Positions 1 to 8,175 of a DNA stretch of 26,143 nucleotides are shown here, piece by piece. The notes beneath the pieces were generated by a model, which was not told the DNA's origin, made no database searches, and was given only the letters and a program-made list of their open reading frames with translations. The stretch is from an uncultured Lachnospiraceae bacterium (GTDB taxonomy: Bacteria; Bacillota; Clostridia; Lachnospirales; Lachnospiraceae), in NCBI GenBank assembly GCA_949051815.1, contig CARQVR010000045.1, positions 1 through 26,143 on the forward strand, read 5' to 3'. How positions within the stretch are numbered: the stretch's first letter is position 1; each line of letters starts with the position of its first letter. The position numbers and the translations under genes are program-made.

Positions 1-55
1 ATACCATCTCTGGTATAGAGATCTTTTATCTACCTTCTTAACTTAGTGACATTGG
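1..55. repeat. Left copy of a 55-bp terminal inverted repeat
   Basis: Bases 1-55 are the exact reverse complement of the last 55 bases of the window, and identity stops at base 56. The outermost part forms a small hairpin (ATACCA, loop TCTC, TGGTAT). The inner part ends CTTAACTTAGTGACATTGG. A match of exactly 55 bases fits a de Bruijn assembly node, so this is probably the edge of a longer repeat such as an insertion sequence outside the window. The repeat ends 20 bases before the stop codon of the macro-domain gene. Confidence 0.9.
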
Positions 56-75
56 CCTTTCCAGCTCCTCTTTCC

Positions 76-603
76 TCAGTCATTTTCATAAATCTTTTTC
101 ACTTCCGCCTCATAGACCGCCTCTGTCCTCTCATCGAACAATACCCATTCTACGAGATCAAAACTGCTCACATTCTCCTGCAAAAACCGGTTGACCGTCC
201 AAACCGCAGTCTTCGCCGCCAGCTCCACTGGGAATCTGTATACCCCCGTCGATATGGACGGGAACGCGATTGTGCGGATCCCATGGGCAAGCGCGATCTG
301 CATGGCATGATAATAACAGTCCGCAAGCAGCTCCTCTTCCCTGTTTCCGCCGCCATTCCAGACCGGCCCCACGGTATGTATCACATAGTCACAGGGAAGC
401 CGGTAAGCCTTCGTGAGCTTCGCCTGCCCTGTTTCACAGCCGTGCAGCGTCCTGCACTCTGCCAAAAGCTCCGGCCCCGCCGCCCTGTGAATGGCGCCGT
501 CTACTCCGCCGCCCCCCAGAAGAGAATTGTTGGCAGCGTTGACAATCGCCTGCACGTCTGTGATTTTTGTGATATCGCCCTTTGTGGTTTTAATTGTATG
601 CAT
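76..603 (-). CDS. Macro-domain protein, O-acetyl-ADP-ribose deacetylase-like (YmdB type)
   Basis: This 175-aa single-domain protein has the length typical of bacterial macro domains. The ADP-ribose-binding signatures are visible: GDIT near residue 10, the VNAANNSLLGGGGVDGAIH loop at about residues 21-39, GPVWNGG near residue 80, and the phosphate loop SISTGVYRFP near residue 118. Family members hydrolyse O-acetyl-ADP-ribose or remove ADP-ribose from proteins or nucleic acids in the cytosol. The asparagines and the GGGGVDGAIH segment needed for catalysis in the YmdB/MacroD class are intact. The start codon follows TAGGAG by 5 bases. It begins 8 bases after the cutC stop, so the two genes are almost certainly co-transcribed. 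The gene ends only 20 bases inside the terminal repeat. Confidence 0.92.
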   Translation of the reverse strand: MHTIKTTKGDITKITDVQAIVNAANNSLLGGGGVDGAIHRAAGPELLAECRTLHGCETGQAKLTKAYRLPCDYVIHTVGPVWNGGGNREEELLADCYYHAMQIALAHGIRTIAFPSISTGVYRFPVELAAKTAVWTVNRFLQENVSSFDLVEWVLFDERTEAVYEAEVKKIYEND

Positions 604-611
604 ATATGCTC

Positions 612-1364
612 CTATTTTCCAAGCAGAGCCTTCTTCGCCTCTGCCACAATCTGACTGTCTGTTCTGAAAATGCTGTATTCATCCATAATGGAAAGCCCCA
701 TAGGCACATCTTCCTTGCGATACTGCATACCGCTGTCAATCACCTTTTTCGCCGACAAATGATAGCTGGTAATCTCCGTCTGCGCGCGTAAACTGCGTAT
801 CACCTCCGGCGTCACCCCTGCGCCTGCCATAATGCGCGGTGTCCCCGTCTCTTTCTGCAATTCGCATAACTGCTGCAATAACGGCAGTCCCAACAGACAC
901 TCACGTTTCTGCCCGGATGTAAGGATGGTGTCAATGCCTAATTCTTTGGCCTGCTCAAATGCCTTAACAGGGTCCGCGCAGACATCAAAGGCGCGATGGA
1001 GCGTCACCTTCATGTCTCCCGCCTGCGCCATCAATTCCCGCATCTGCTCCATATGAAGGTTCCCGTCTTCCCGAAGGCATCCGATCACCACGCCCTCTGC
1101 GCCCGCTTCCCGAAACAGCGCCACCTCTCTTTTCAGGATCTGAAATTCATGTGCCGTATAGAGAAAGTCTCCAAACCGCGGCCTTAAAAGCACACGGACC
1201 GGCAGATCGCAACATGTCTTTACCTGTTCAAACAATGCAAGACCCGGCGAAATACCGCCAATCATGAGCGCCGCACACAGTTCCAGACGGTCCGCGCCGC
1301 CTTCTTTGGCCGCAAGGGCCGATTCTACGCTGTCTACGCAGCATTCCAATATATAATTGGTCAT
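612..1364 (-). CDS. cutC: CutC family protein
   Basis: This 250-aa protein is close to the usual CutC length (about 248 aa in E. coli). It has the CutC TIM-barrel pattern: LECCVDSVESALAAKEGGAD at the N-terminus, RLELC and GGISPG near residue 35, VLLRPRFGDFLY near residue 60, GVVIGCLREDG near residue 95, TLHRAFDVC near residue 124, ILTSGQ near residue 150 and IMAGAGV near residue 180. CutC was named for copper homeostasis, but its biochemical role is unresolved. I chose the ATG at 1364 because AGAGGTG lies about 6 bases upstream; an in-frame GTG three codons earlier is the alternative. It is the first gene of a two-gene unit with the macro-domain gene and has its own sigma-A-like promoter. Confidence 0.92.
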   Translation of the reverse strand: MTNYILECCVDSVESALAAKEGGADRLELCAALMIGGISPGLALFEQVKTCCDLPVRVLLRPRFGDFLYTAHEFQILKREVALFREAGAEGVVIGCLREDGNLHMEQMRELMAQAGDMKVTLHRAFDVCADPVKAFEQAKELGIDTILTSGQKRECLLGLPLLQQLCELQKETGTPRIMAGAGVTPEVIRSLRAQTEITSYHLSAKKVIDSGMQYRKEDVPMGLSIMDEYSIFRTDSQIVAEAKKALLGK

Positions 1365-1420
1365 AATCTTCACCTCTTAATCAGAATCACAGCTTTATAT
1401 ATTACATGAAATACCCTTTC

Positions 1421-1449
1421 ATTATAAATCCATTTGAGAGACTTGTCCA
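1421..1449 (-). promoter_or_regulatory. Predicted sigma-A promoter of cutC-macro unit
   Basis: On the minus strand, TGGACA (1449-1444) and a perfect TATAAT (1426-1421) are separated by 17 bases. They lie about 57 bases upstream of the cutC start codon. A 7-bp AT-rich inverted repeat (TGAAAAA / TTTTTCA) just upstream, near 1454-1473, could be a weak terminator for the kinase gene. Confidence 0.65.
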
Positions 1450-1477
1450 ATACTGAAAAATGGCGGTTTTTCACCTT

Positions 1478-2887
1478 TTATACCCGCTCCTCCTGCTGCA
1501 GCATCACCGTAACCCGGAACACGTCCCCCGCTGTCCTGATGTCCATAGAGCCAAGGTAGCGCTCCGCCACGTCCTGCACATTTTTCAGCCCGATCCCGTG
1601 CTCCGGCAGTATATCCGGCCGCCCGGCCTGCTTCGTCGTTGCCGGAACGGTTTCCCCGTCCTTCCACTCCAGTTTACCGTCGAAGCTGTTTTCCACCTCT
1701 ATCAGCAGAAAATGATTCTTTCGTTTCAGCGTCAGGCTGATACGACGTTTTTCCTGTTCCAGCTTTTCACATGCCTCTATGGCATTATCCAGAAGATTAT
1801 TCAGCACCACTCCTAAATCAAACGCAGACACGGTATCCGTCTCCCGGTATTCAAATTTAACGCTGAATCCGATTCCGGCGTTTGCCGCCCGCCGGTATTT
1901 GTCATTGATAATAACGTCCGTAACGGCATTCCCTGTGCTGAATCTATAGTCCAGCTCCTGTATGGTCTCATCCAGCTTCGCAATGTACGTCTCCACTTCC
2001 CCATACTTTTCACCCGCAACAAGCCCTTTGATATTGGCCATATGATTTTTCATCTCATGCCTTACTTTCCGTATGCTGCCGTAAAACTGTTCCGCTTCCT
2101 CCAGCCTTCTTTTCATGGCTTTCATCTGCTGCTCTTCCACGAAGTGTTTTTCTCTCTCACTTTGCAGTTCTTTGTACTTGCGAAAAATATAGACCGCCGA
2201 TATCTCTCCCGTATAGAGCAAAATCGCGATCATTGGTATCCGCCACACCATCTCTTTTTTCTGGATAAAAAGGCAGAATATCTCTTTGTCAACCGGAACC
2301 ATCAAAAGATCCACGACCATCCACGCCAGCATACTGCCCACCACATTGAGAGCGGACAGGAATACAGTATCCAGCCAGCTCATAAATAACGGTCGCCTCA
2401 CAACCTTTTTCAGTATCCACGTCATCAGAATAAACACGATTGTATATAAGAAAAGATTACAGACCTGTCCGACGATCAGACTGCCATACATGTGCTGTAT
2501 ATACGCTGCATCCTGAACATCCAGTCTTTCCAGCATCTGATCTGTCACAAACTGGTAAAAACTGCTCGAGATCAAAAAACTCATTCCGTGAAAATTATAA
2601 AACAACAGCAGCGTGAAAACAGCCTTTTGCAGCGTTCCCTTATATCTGATATGGCAATACACCAGTATCATCGCTGCCAACGTCACATATCTTCCCACGC
2701 CGGGAACAAAGGGACACAGGCGCAGAACCACATTAACCGCCGCAAGCATACCCGCGAAAAGGACTTCCTTTTTCCCTCTCCCCGACCGGTAAAATATATC
2801 CCATATCGCCAGAAAAAGGAAGCTTTGAAGAAAAGCGAGGTACGGATCGCAAAAGGTGTTGAATCGTTCATAGTCTGCAAGACTCAT
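1478..2887 (-). CDS. GHKL sensor histidine kinase, AgrC-like
   Basis: This 469-aa membrane histidine kinase has about six hydrophobic segments in residues 15-235, then a helix-rich linker. The phosphoacceptor region is RKVRHEMKNHMANIKGL, with the likely acceptor at His277. A GHKL ATPase follows, with an N-box VVLNNLLDNAIEAC at about 360-373 and a G-box HGIGLKNV at about 430. This is the architecture of peptide-sensing kinases such as AgrC, ComD and VirS. Its ATG overlaps the stop codon of the upstream response-regulator gene (ATGA), which indicates translational coupling. No agrB or agrD gene is visible nearby, so the ligand is unknown. Confidence 0.9.
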   Translation of the reverse strand: MSLADYERFNTFCDPYLAFLQSFLFLAIWDIFYRSGRGKKEVLFAGMLAAVNVVLRLCPFVPGVGRYVTLAAMILVYCHIRYKGTLQKAVFTLLLFYNFHGMSFLISSSFYQFVTDQMLERLDVQDAAYIQHMYGSLIVGQVCNLFLYTIVFILMTWILKKVVRRPLFMSWLDTVFLSALNVVGSMLAWMVVDLLMVPVDKEIFCLFIQKKEMVWRIPMIAILLYTGEISAVYIFRKYKELQSEREKHFVEEQQMKAMKRRLEEAEQFYGSIRKVRHEMKNHMANIKGLVAGEKYGEVETYIAKLDETIQELDYRFSTGNAVTDVIINDKYRRAANAGIGFSVKFEYRETDTVSAFDLGVVLNNLLDNAIEACEKLEQEKRRISLTLKRKNHFLLIEVENSFDGKLEWKDGETVPATTKQAGRPDILPEHGIGLKNVQDVAERYLGSMDIRTAGDVFRVTVMLQQEERV

Positions 2888-3636
2888 CTGCCATCCTCCG
2901 CAAGGTATTCCAGATACGCTTTGACAAAATCCTGATATTTGTACTTGGAGATCAGAAGGCAGCTTCCATTTTTCATCTGTACTTCCGTCCGGCTGTATCT
3001 TTCCACATATTTCATGTTTACAAGATACCCCCTGTGCGTCCGGAAAAAGCCTTCACGCAGTTCATGCTCCATTCCGCTGATCTTCCCGTAGCACTCTATT
3101 TTTTCGTCCTCCACAGCGATAATGATCTTCCTGTTGTTGCTCTCGATATAATAAATATCCTCTATCGGAATATTCCTTGTAATATTTCCATCTCTGACCA
3201 GTATTTTCCGCGGCTCTATGTCCTTTTTCAGCTCCAGATGGCGGCACTCCCTCAAAGCCTGTGCAAACGCATCCGCAAATTCCTTTTCGTCTATGGGCTT
3301 TACCAGATACTGAAACGCATTGACAGAGAACGCCTTCGCCATGTACTCCGGATGGCCCGTCACAAAAATCAGCAAAGGCAGGCTTCCCCACAGAGGTTCC
3401 TCCCTTTCTTCCTTCCAGGCCCTGATTTGTTCCGCCGTTTCCATTCCGTCCGCACCGTCCATGGCAATATCAAGAAAAAGAATGTCTATCTGCTCTCTTT
3501 CCTCCTGCCGCCAGAAATGCAGCAGCTCCCCGCCGGAAGAAAACTCCAGTATCCGACAGTCCATCGTCTGTTTTTCTATCAGTTTCTTTAGCAGACACCG
3601 TACATTTTCTTCATCATCACAAACTGCAATATTCAA
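2884..3636 (-). CDS. LytTR family response regulator, AgrA-like
   Basis: This protein has a CheY-like receiver domain (NIAVCDDEE start, phosphoacceptor Asp in ILFLDIAMDGADG, switch lysine in YLVKPI). A C-terminal LytTR DNA-binding domain follows (ILVRDGN, DIYYIESNNRKI, FFRTHRGYLVNMKYV). Such regulators bind paired direct repeats upstream of target promoters. Start choice is uncertain. The TTG at 3636 has GGAG 9 bases upstream and gives the family's usual MNIAVCDDE beginning (250 aa). An ATG at 3651 and a TTG at 3669 are in-frame alternatives with poorer ribosome sites. It is coupled to the kinase gene by an ATGA overlap. The 150 bases upstream of it hold no gene. Confidence 0.9.
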   Translation of the reverse strand: MNIAVCDDEENVRCLLKKLIEKQTMDCRILEFSSGGELLHFWRQEEREQIDILFLDIAMDGADGMETAEQIRAWKEEREEPLWGSLPLLIFVTGHPEYMAKAFSVNAFQYLVKPIDEKEFADAFAQALRECRHLELKKDIEPRKILVRDGNITRNIPIEDIYYIESNNRKIIIAVEDEKIECYGKISGMEHELREGFFRTHRGYLVNMKYVERYSRTEVQMKNGSCLLISKYKYQDFVKAYLEYLAEDGR

Positions 3637-3817
3637 TCTTTCCCACTCCATGTCTTTTTTTGTCCACAAGGATTATGATTTCCTGTCCATATATATTATC
3701 GGCAAAAATCAATAATGTGGAAGAAGTGATGTTGTATCTGGACGCCCGAAGGTAGCGATTGGATATTACAGATATCTGTGTGTGCTTATATTCCGGCAAA
3801 GAAAAACCAGACCGCGA

Positions 3818-4051
3818 TCACTGTCCGTCCGCAGGTTTTTCCATAACGACAGAAATAAACTTTGCCATCAGCGGAATATATGTTACCGCAAAAACAACCG
3901 CCGCAGCGCATCCCGCCTGCTTTTTATACTTTTCCGGTATTCTGATGCCCGCCAGAATACCTGTGGAAAAGAGGCAGAACTTTATCATAGCCAGGTCTTT
4001 CCAATCTCTTTTCTCTAAATATTTTGCAGCGTAGTCAAATAATTTTTTCAT
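3818..4051 (-). CDS. Small membrane protein, 77 aa, unknown function
   Basis: This short protein starts MKKLFDYAAKYLEKRDWKDL, followed by two hydrophobic stretches (about residues 21-36 and 47-67) and a polar tail. The start has AAAGGAG about 8 bases upstream. Similar short proteins in Clostridia are sometimes labelled 'permease of phosphate ABC transporter', from memory; nothing in the sequence supports transport on its own. It lies between fapA and the LytTR regulator on the same strand. Its position next to a peptide-type two-component system is notable, but it is too long and lacks the cyclising Cys pattern of an AgrD pheromone precursor. Confidence 0.72.
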   Translation of the reverse strand: MKKLFDYAAKYLEKRDWKDLAMIKFCLFSTGILAGIRIPEKYKKQAGCAAAVVFAVTYIPLMAKFISVVMEKPADGQ

Positions 4052-4119
4052 TCTCTGTTTCTCCTTTCATCTTAACCGGTTCTTCGTTCCTTTTTGATTA
4101 TCTTCGCCATAGCAGCCCG

Positions 4120-5724
4120 CTACTGCTTATTCGATATAATCCGCACTTCCTGCCGTCCCTTCTTATACGTCACATCCCGGTACTCCGAATGCAGGACCTC
4201 CCGCACGCCGTTTATGATAATCACGCACCCCACGTTTGAAGTGCCGTTTACCACAATCTTCCCGTCCGCCGAACGCCTGTTAATGTCAATCAGTTGTTCC
4301 CGCTTCGCGCAAACCTCTTTCAGTTTTAGCTGATAATTGATCTTTCTGCGCATCTGCTCCGCTTTCTGCTGGTTTAACTCTGGTGTGGCAGGCTGGGATT
4401 TTAACTGAAATGCAATCCGGTCAAGGGCGTTCTCCGCATCTTTCATATTCTGCCCGTATTCCTCCGTCAGACGGTCAATCTCCCCCATCTTTTCCTTAAA
4501 CTCGCAATCCAGACCGATCACAAGCTGGGTCGTCACCGCGGCGCGGTTTCCGATGGAGGCGGCTGTAATCAGTTCCACCGCCGTGACGCTGCCGCCGATG
4601 ATGGTTCCCCGGTTCCCGGCTATCACCACGCTCTGCCCCGACTCCACTTCGCAGTTTAAAATCGCGCCCGTATTTACTTCGTTTCCGGCATAGACCTGTG
4701 TCTGCTCTAAAAAGCGCGCCATCACATTGCGTCCCGCGCGGATGACACCGTTTCCCGAACCCTGCATACCGTTTTTCAGTATCACATCCTTTCCCGCGAA
4801 AAGATGCGCCGTTTCCACATGTCCGTTTACGGTGATCGTCCCTGTCGTTTTCAGTGTCACGCCTGCATATACATTGCCCTGCACCAGCACATCCCCGTGA
4901 AAATCCACGTCTCCCGTGGCGGCGTCCAGATTTCCGTCTATCGCGTAAATGGGCGTAACCGTAAGGCATTGCCCTTCCAGCGTCACATTGCCTTCCGTAC
5001 TGGCAAAATACTGGCAGCCGCTCTCATCCGGCTCACAGCGTTTACACTTAAGAGGCGGCAGTTCCTTCCCCTCATAGGCCTCCATGATATTTCCATAAAC
5101 GTCCCTGCCGACTACCGCAGGAAGGACTGCGTGATAAGTGGCAAGAAGCTGTCCCCTGGTCACCAGCTCCATTTTCCCAAGCACGTTATAATCCACCGAT
5201 CCGTCCGGCAGAATAATCGGTCTTGTTTCGGGATAAGGATTAAAATGGTATTCAAAATAACCGTCACGGCCGTCCTTTTTGGCAGTCCCCTGCGCCACGA
5301 AAACCTCCTCGTAATTCAGCTTTCCCTGCGCAAGCTCCTCCAGCGCCTTCTCCCTGATACCGTAAACAATTCCGTTTTCCTGTAACATTCCGCGAATTTC
5401 CTTCTCTGAACAGCGGCGGTATAAAATGAGAAAAGCCTCCATGCGTGACTCGCTGATCCGCAAAAGATAATCCGGCCCGTTTATAATAATGGGATTGCCA
5501 TGGACAATTTTCGCGCGGGAAACACTGGCGCCATCACTGTCTTCCTTTGATGTGCGCTTTCCGCCTCTCCTTTTAGAGCCCAATCTCTCCTCCGGCGAAA
5601 GAAACATCGTTTTTTCCGTTCCGCTTCTCTCAGGCGTCACCTGCTCCAGCTCCGCTACAGGCTCTCCCGCACGGTTTTTCGGTTCCTTCTTCTTTTTCTT
5701 TTCCGTCTGTCTCAAAAATCCCAT
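4120..5724 (-). CDS. FapA-like DUF342 domain protein
   Basis: This 534-aa protein has a basic, low-complexity N-terminus (KKKKKEPKNRAGEP and KRRGGKRTSKED). The DUF342/FapA N-terminal domain follows (about residues 70-220, with NPYPETRPIILPDGSVDY and PAVVGRDVYGN). Next come the right-handed beta-helix repeats characteristic of FapA (GNVTLEG, IDGNLDAATGDVDFHGDVLV, GTITVNGHVETAHLFAGKDV, AGRNVMARFLE). A charged coiled coil spans about 410-480, then a short beta tail. FapA-type proteins have been linked to flagellar or surface assembly and cell-envelope localisation, but function is poorly defined. I prefer the ATG at 5724, preceded by GGGAGTG 11 bases away, over an in-frame GTG at 5742. No flagellar gene is adjacent. 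Confidence 0.88.
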   Translation of the reverse strand: MGFLRQTEKKKKKEPKNRAGEPVAELEQVTPERSGTEKTMFLSPEERLGSKRRGGKRTSKEDSDGASVSRAKIVHGNPIIINGPDYLLRISESRMEAFLILYRRCSEKEIRGMLQENGIVYGIREKALEELAQGKLNYEEVFVAQGTAKKDGRDGYFEYHFNPYPETRPIILPDGSVDYNVLGKMELVTRGQLLATYHAVLPAVVGRDVYGNIMEAYEGKELPPLKCKRCEPDESGCQYFASTEGNVTLEGQCLTVTPIYAIDGNLDAATGDVDFHGDVLVQGNVYAGVTLKTTGTITVNGHVETAHLFAGKDVILKNGMQGSGNGVIRAGRNVMARFLEQTQVYAGNEVNTGAILNCEVESGQSVVIAGNRGTIIGGSVTAVELITAASIGNRAAVTTQLVIGLDCEFKEKMGEIDRLTEEYGQNMKDAENALDRIAFQLKSQPATPELNQQKAEQMRRKINYQLKLKEVCAKREQLIDINRRSADGKIVVNGTSNVGCVIIINGVREVLHSEYRDVTYKKGRQEVRIISNKQ

Positions 5725-5793
5725 ATGTCCAATCACTCCCACCGCAACACGCCGACATTTTCAATGTTCATAACGCAGCCTGTATTTCTAAAA

Positions 5794-5822
5794 ATTGTAG
5801 CACATAGTACGGGAAAGTGCAA
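5794..5822 (-). promoter_or_regulatory. Predicted sigma-A promoter of the FapA-like gene
   Basis: On the minus strand, TTGCAC (5822-5817) and TACAAT (5799-5794) are separated by 17 bases. The leader to the ATG at 5724 is about 65 bases. A 10-bp palindrome TGTCCGGACA at 5834-5843 sits just upstream of the -35 and could be an operator or part of the MATE gene's 3' end. Confidence 0.62.
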
Positions 5823-5900
5823 TTCTACAGTCCTGTCCGGACACCCCTTTTACCTACGAAACATGTCTTCGTCTGCCTTACAGGTATCTTTTCTTACGCC

Positions 5901-7232
5901 TCAGTACCCATATCGCTTTCTGTACTTTAAAAACAGGCATGAGGACAGGGCAAGCGCCATCAGTTCCGCCGCGGGCGTGGCCAGCCAGATTCCGTTCACG
6001 CCGAAAATCAGAGGCAGTGCAATCATGGTAATCAGCATAAAGACAAAGGATCTCGAAAACGCAAGCACCGCCGAAACCACGCCGTTTGACAGCGCGGTAA
6101 ACATACCGCTGGCAAAAATATTAAAGCCGATAAACAAAAGCGCGATGGTGCAGATCCGGTTCCCCGTCACCGCCAGATCATACACCGGATTGTCCGGGCG
6201 CGCAAACACGGACACAAGCGGTCTTGTCAGCAGGAAGGAAGCCGCAACAGTCACAAGAGAAATCACCGCAATCACTCTCATACTGACCGCCACCAGCTTT
6301 TTCAGTTTTCCGTGATTCTGTTCCCCATAGTAATAGCTGATCATAGGCGCCACGCCGTAAGAATAACCGGTATACAGGGAACTTGCAAACATCAGCACAT
6401 ACATGATAATCGTAACCGCCGCCACGCCGTCCTCACCCACATAGCGCAGCATCGTCCAGTTAAACATCATGGTGATAATACCGGTCACAAGCGCGGTAGC
6501 CATCTCCGAGCATCCGTTCGTCGCCGCGTTTGAAAGAACCTTCCATCGAAACGCCGGTTTTTTGAAATGCAGCAGACTCTCTTTCCTGCTAAAGACAAAC
6601 AATCCCACAACCGCCGTCACCGAATAGCCAAGTCCCGTCGCGATTGCCGCACCGCTGATTCCCATATCAAAAACAGCGATAAGCACATAGTCGAGCACCA
6701 TATTTAATACGCCGCCCGTCACCGAACAGATCAGGGAAAGCGTCGCTTTCTCACTGGCAATCATGTAAAGCGTAAAGTTATTCATCAAAAGGATCGGTAC
6801 GGTAAATATCAGATAACGGCTCAGATACGCCACACAATACCCCTCCACGCCGGCGGAGAGATGCATCCTTGCAAAAATATGATCCATAGTCAGATAGCCC
6901 GCCGCGCACATGGCGATTCCCACGACGACATTCACCAGAATCAGAAAGGTAAAATCCTCTCTGGCTTCCTCCACCTTCTGTTCTCCCATCTTCTTCATAA
7001 TGACCGCGCTGCCGCCAGTGGCCAGCATGGTGGAAATTGCTGTCACAAGCTGGATAACCGGCGCCGTCAGATTGATTGCCGAGAGCGCGTCCGTGCCGAT
7101 CAGATTCGACACAAAAAGGCCGTCCACCATCGTGTAAAAGGACATAAACACCGTCATCGCGATGGTGGGCACGGCAAATTTTAAAATATTTTTTAGTGTG
7201 ACCGGCTTCGCATAAACATTTTTGTTTTCCAT
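5901..7232 (-). CDS. MATE family multidrug/cation efflux transporter
   Basis: This 443-aa integral membrane protein shows about 12 hydrophobic helices in two similar halves, the usual MATE size and layout. The first half begins with the typical KFAVPTIAMTVFMSFYTMVDGLFVSNLIGTDALSAINL pattern (split here only by prose). The second half carries SNAATNGCSEMATALVTG and a SYGVAPMISYYYGEQN motif common in the bacterial DinF/NorM-like branch. MATE pumps exchange Na+ or H+ for cationic drugs or metabolites. The gene is divergent from a MerR-family regulator and is driven by a promoter with a MerR-type operator. This points to inducible efflux of a compound sensed by that regulator. Confidence 0.92.
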   Translation of the reverse strand: MENKNVYAKPVTLKNILKFAVPTIAMTVFMSFYTMVDGLFVSNLIGTDALSAINLTAPVIQLVTAISTMLATGGSAVIMKKMGEQKVEEAREDFTFLILVNVVVGIAMCAAGYLTMDHIFARMHLSAGVEGYCVAYLSRYLIFTVPILLMNNFTLYMIASEKATLSLICSVTGGVLNMVLDYVLIAVFDMGISGAAIATGLGYSVTAVVGLFVFSRKESLLHFKKPAFRWKVLSNAATNGCSEMATALVTGIITMMFNWTMLRYVGEDGVAAVTIIMYVLMFASSLYTGYSYGVAPMISYYYGEQNHGKLKKLVAVSMRVIAVISLVTVAASFLLTRPLVSVFARPDNPVYDLAVTGNRICTIALLFIGFNIFASGMFTALSNGVVSAVLAFSRSFVFMLITMIALPLIFGVNGIWLATPAAELMALALSSCLFLKYRKRYGY

Positions 7233-7285
7233 AAACTTTTTCCTCCTGTCTCATCCGCCTCTTGTATTTTTTCTCTGTATAAAGT

Positions 7286-7316
7286 ATCATAGACCGTACA
7301 GTAACTGTACGGTCAA
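7286..7316 (-). promoter_or_regulatory. MerR-type promoter/operator controlling the MATE gene
   Basis: On the minus strand, -35 TTGACC (7316-7311) and -10 TATGAT (7291-7286) are separated by 19 bases instead of the optimal 17. A perfect 23-bp palindrome covers the spacer (7292-7314; arms GACCGTACAGT and ACTGTACGGTC around one central base). A long spacer filled by a dyad is the defining layout of promoters that MerR-family activators twist into an active form. The predicted start site is about 45 bases upstream of the MATE ATG. The same site lies just upstream of the divergent merR gene and could also autoregulate it. Confidence 0.88.
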
Positions 7317-7348
7317 GAGCGAAAATAAAATTTAAAATGGAGGAATCT

Positions 7349-8167
7349 ATGAATAAGAAAAGCGGTCTTCTCACCATCGGCCAATTTGCGGCCATGCATG
7401 GGATCAACAAAAAAACGCTGATGTGGTATGACGAGACCGGCCTGTTTAAGCCTGCCTCCATCAATCCGGAAAACGGATACCGCTGTTATACCTATCACCA
7501 AAGCCCTGTTCTGGAAACCATTCTGCTGCTGCGGGAACTGGATGTATCCATCCCGGAAATACAGGATTTTATGAAAAACCGTTCCGCCGAAAATATGAGA
7601 GATCTTTTAGAAGAAAGAATCAGCAATCTCGACCGGCAGATTACCCATCTGCAGGCAGTCCGCACTTCGCTGCGCGCACACTGCCGGAATCTGGACACAC
7701 TGCTTACCATGAATCTGTCAGAAATCAGCGTGACAGAAAAAGAGAAACGCTGTCTGATTACGGTAGAAATCGACCAAAATACCTCCTTTGAGGAGGAGGT
7801 GGAACTGATTACGGCCGAGACGGAAAAATACCATCTCGGCCGGCTGCACGAAGCCTCCTACGGCTCCATGATCCCTGTTTCCAGTCTGAAAAGCGGAAAC
7901 TACGATGCCTATTCCAGACTTTTTATTGAAATGCCTTTTCTCACATATGAGCCGGGACTGCACCAGCCGCCGGACGGAAAATATCTGCGGGCGTTCCATA
8001 AAGGAGACTGGGAGAAAATACCGGGACGCTATGAGGAAATCTTTGCCTATGCCAAAAAGCACGGCTATACGCTGCATGAATTTTCGTATGAAACGGGCAT
8101 CAACGAAAACGTCATTGACCGCATCGAAGATTATATTGTCCAGATCGAGATTCCCATACTCGGATAA
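7349..8167 (+). CDS. MerR family transcriptional regulator with C-terminal effector domain
   Basis: The N-terminus is a winged-helix MerR DNA-binding domain (LTIGQFAAMHGINKKTLMWYDETGLFKP, then NGYRCYTYHQ; described in two pieces). A dimerisation coiled coil follows at about residues 75-115 (ENMRDLLEERISNLDRQITH). A C-terminal region of about 150 aa resembles the GyrI-like/BmrR effector-binding fold (CLITVEIDQN, GSMIPVSS, KYLRAFHKGDWEKI, YAKKHGYTLH, YIVQIEIPI). I use the ATG at 7349, which has GGAGGA 6 bases upstream; an ATG at 7337 overlaps that ribosome site and is unlikely. It is probably the activator of the divergent MATE pump through the palindrome between them. The ligand, presumably a lipophilic cation, is unknown. 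Confidence 0.92.
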   Translation: MNKKSGLLTIGQFAAMHGINKKTLMWYDETGLFKPASINPENGYRCYTYHQSPVLETILLLRELDVSIPEIQDFMKNRSAENMRDLLEERISNLDRQITHLQAVRTSLRAHCRNLDTLLTMNLSEISVTEKEKRCLITVEIDQNTSFEEEVELITAETEKYHLGRLHEASYGSMIPVSSLKSGNYDAYSRLFIEMPFLTYEPGLHQPPDGKYLRAFHKGDWEKIPGRYEEIFAYAKKHGYTLHEFSYETGINENVIDRIEDYIVQIEIPILG

Positions 8168-8175
8168 CCCGGTCT

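Noticed and set aside
46..654. 202-aa plus-strand frame over the macro-domain gene
   Set aside because: Antisense shadow of a clearly recognisable gene; no ribosome site and no protein motif. The same reasoning removes the other long frames opposite fapA, GH36, the radical SAM genes and the chemoreceptors.
3617..3799. 60-aa minus-strand frame between the LytTR regulator and the 77-aa gene, considered as an AgrD-type pheromone
   Set aside because: Overlaps the regulator coding region in another frame, lacks an amphipathic leader, a cyclising Cys/Ser and an acidic tail.
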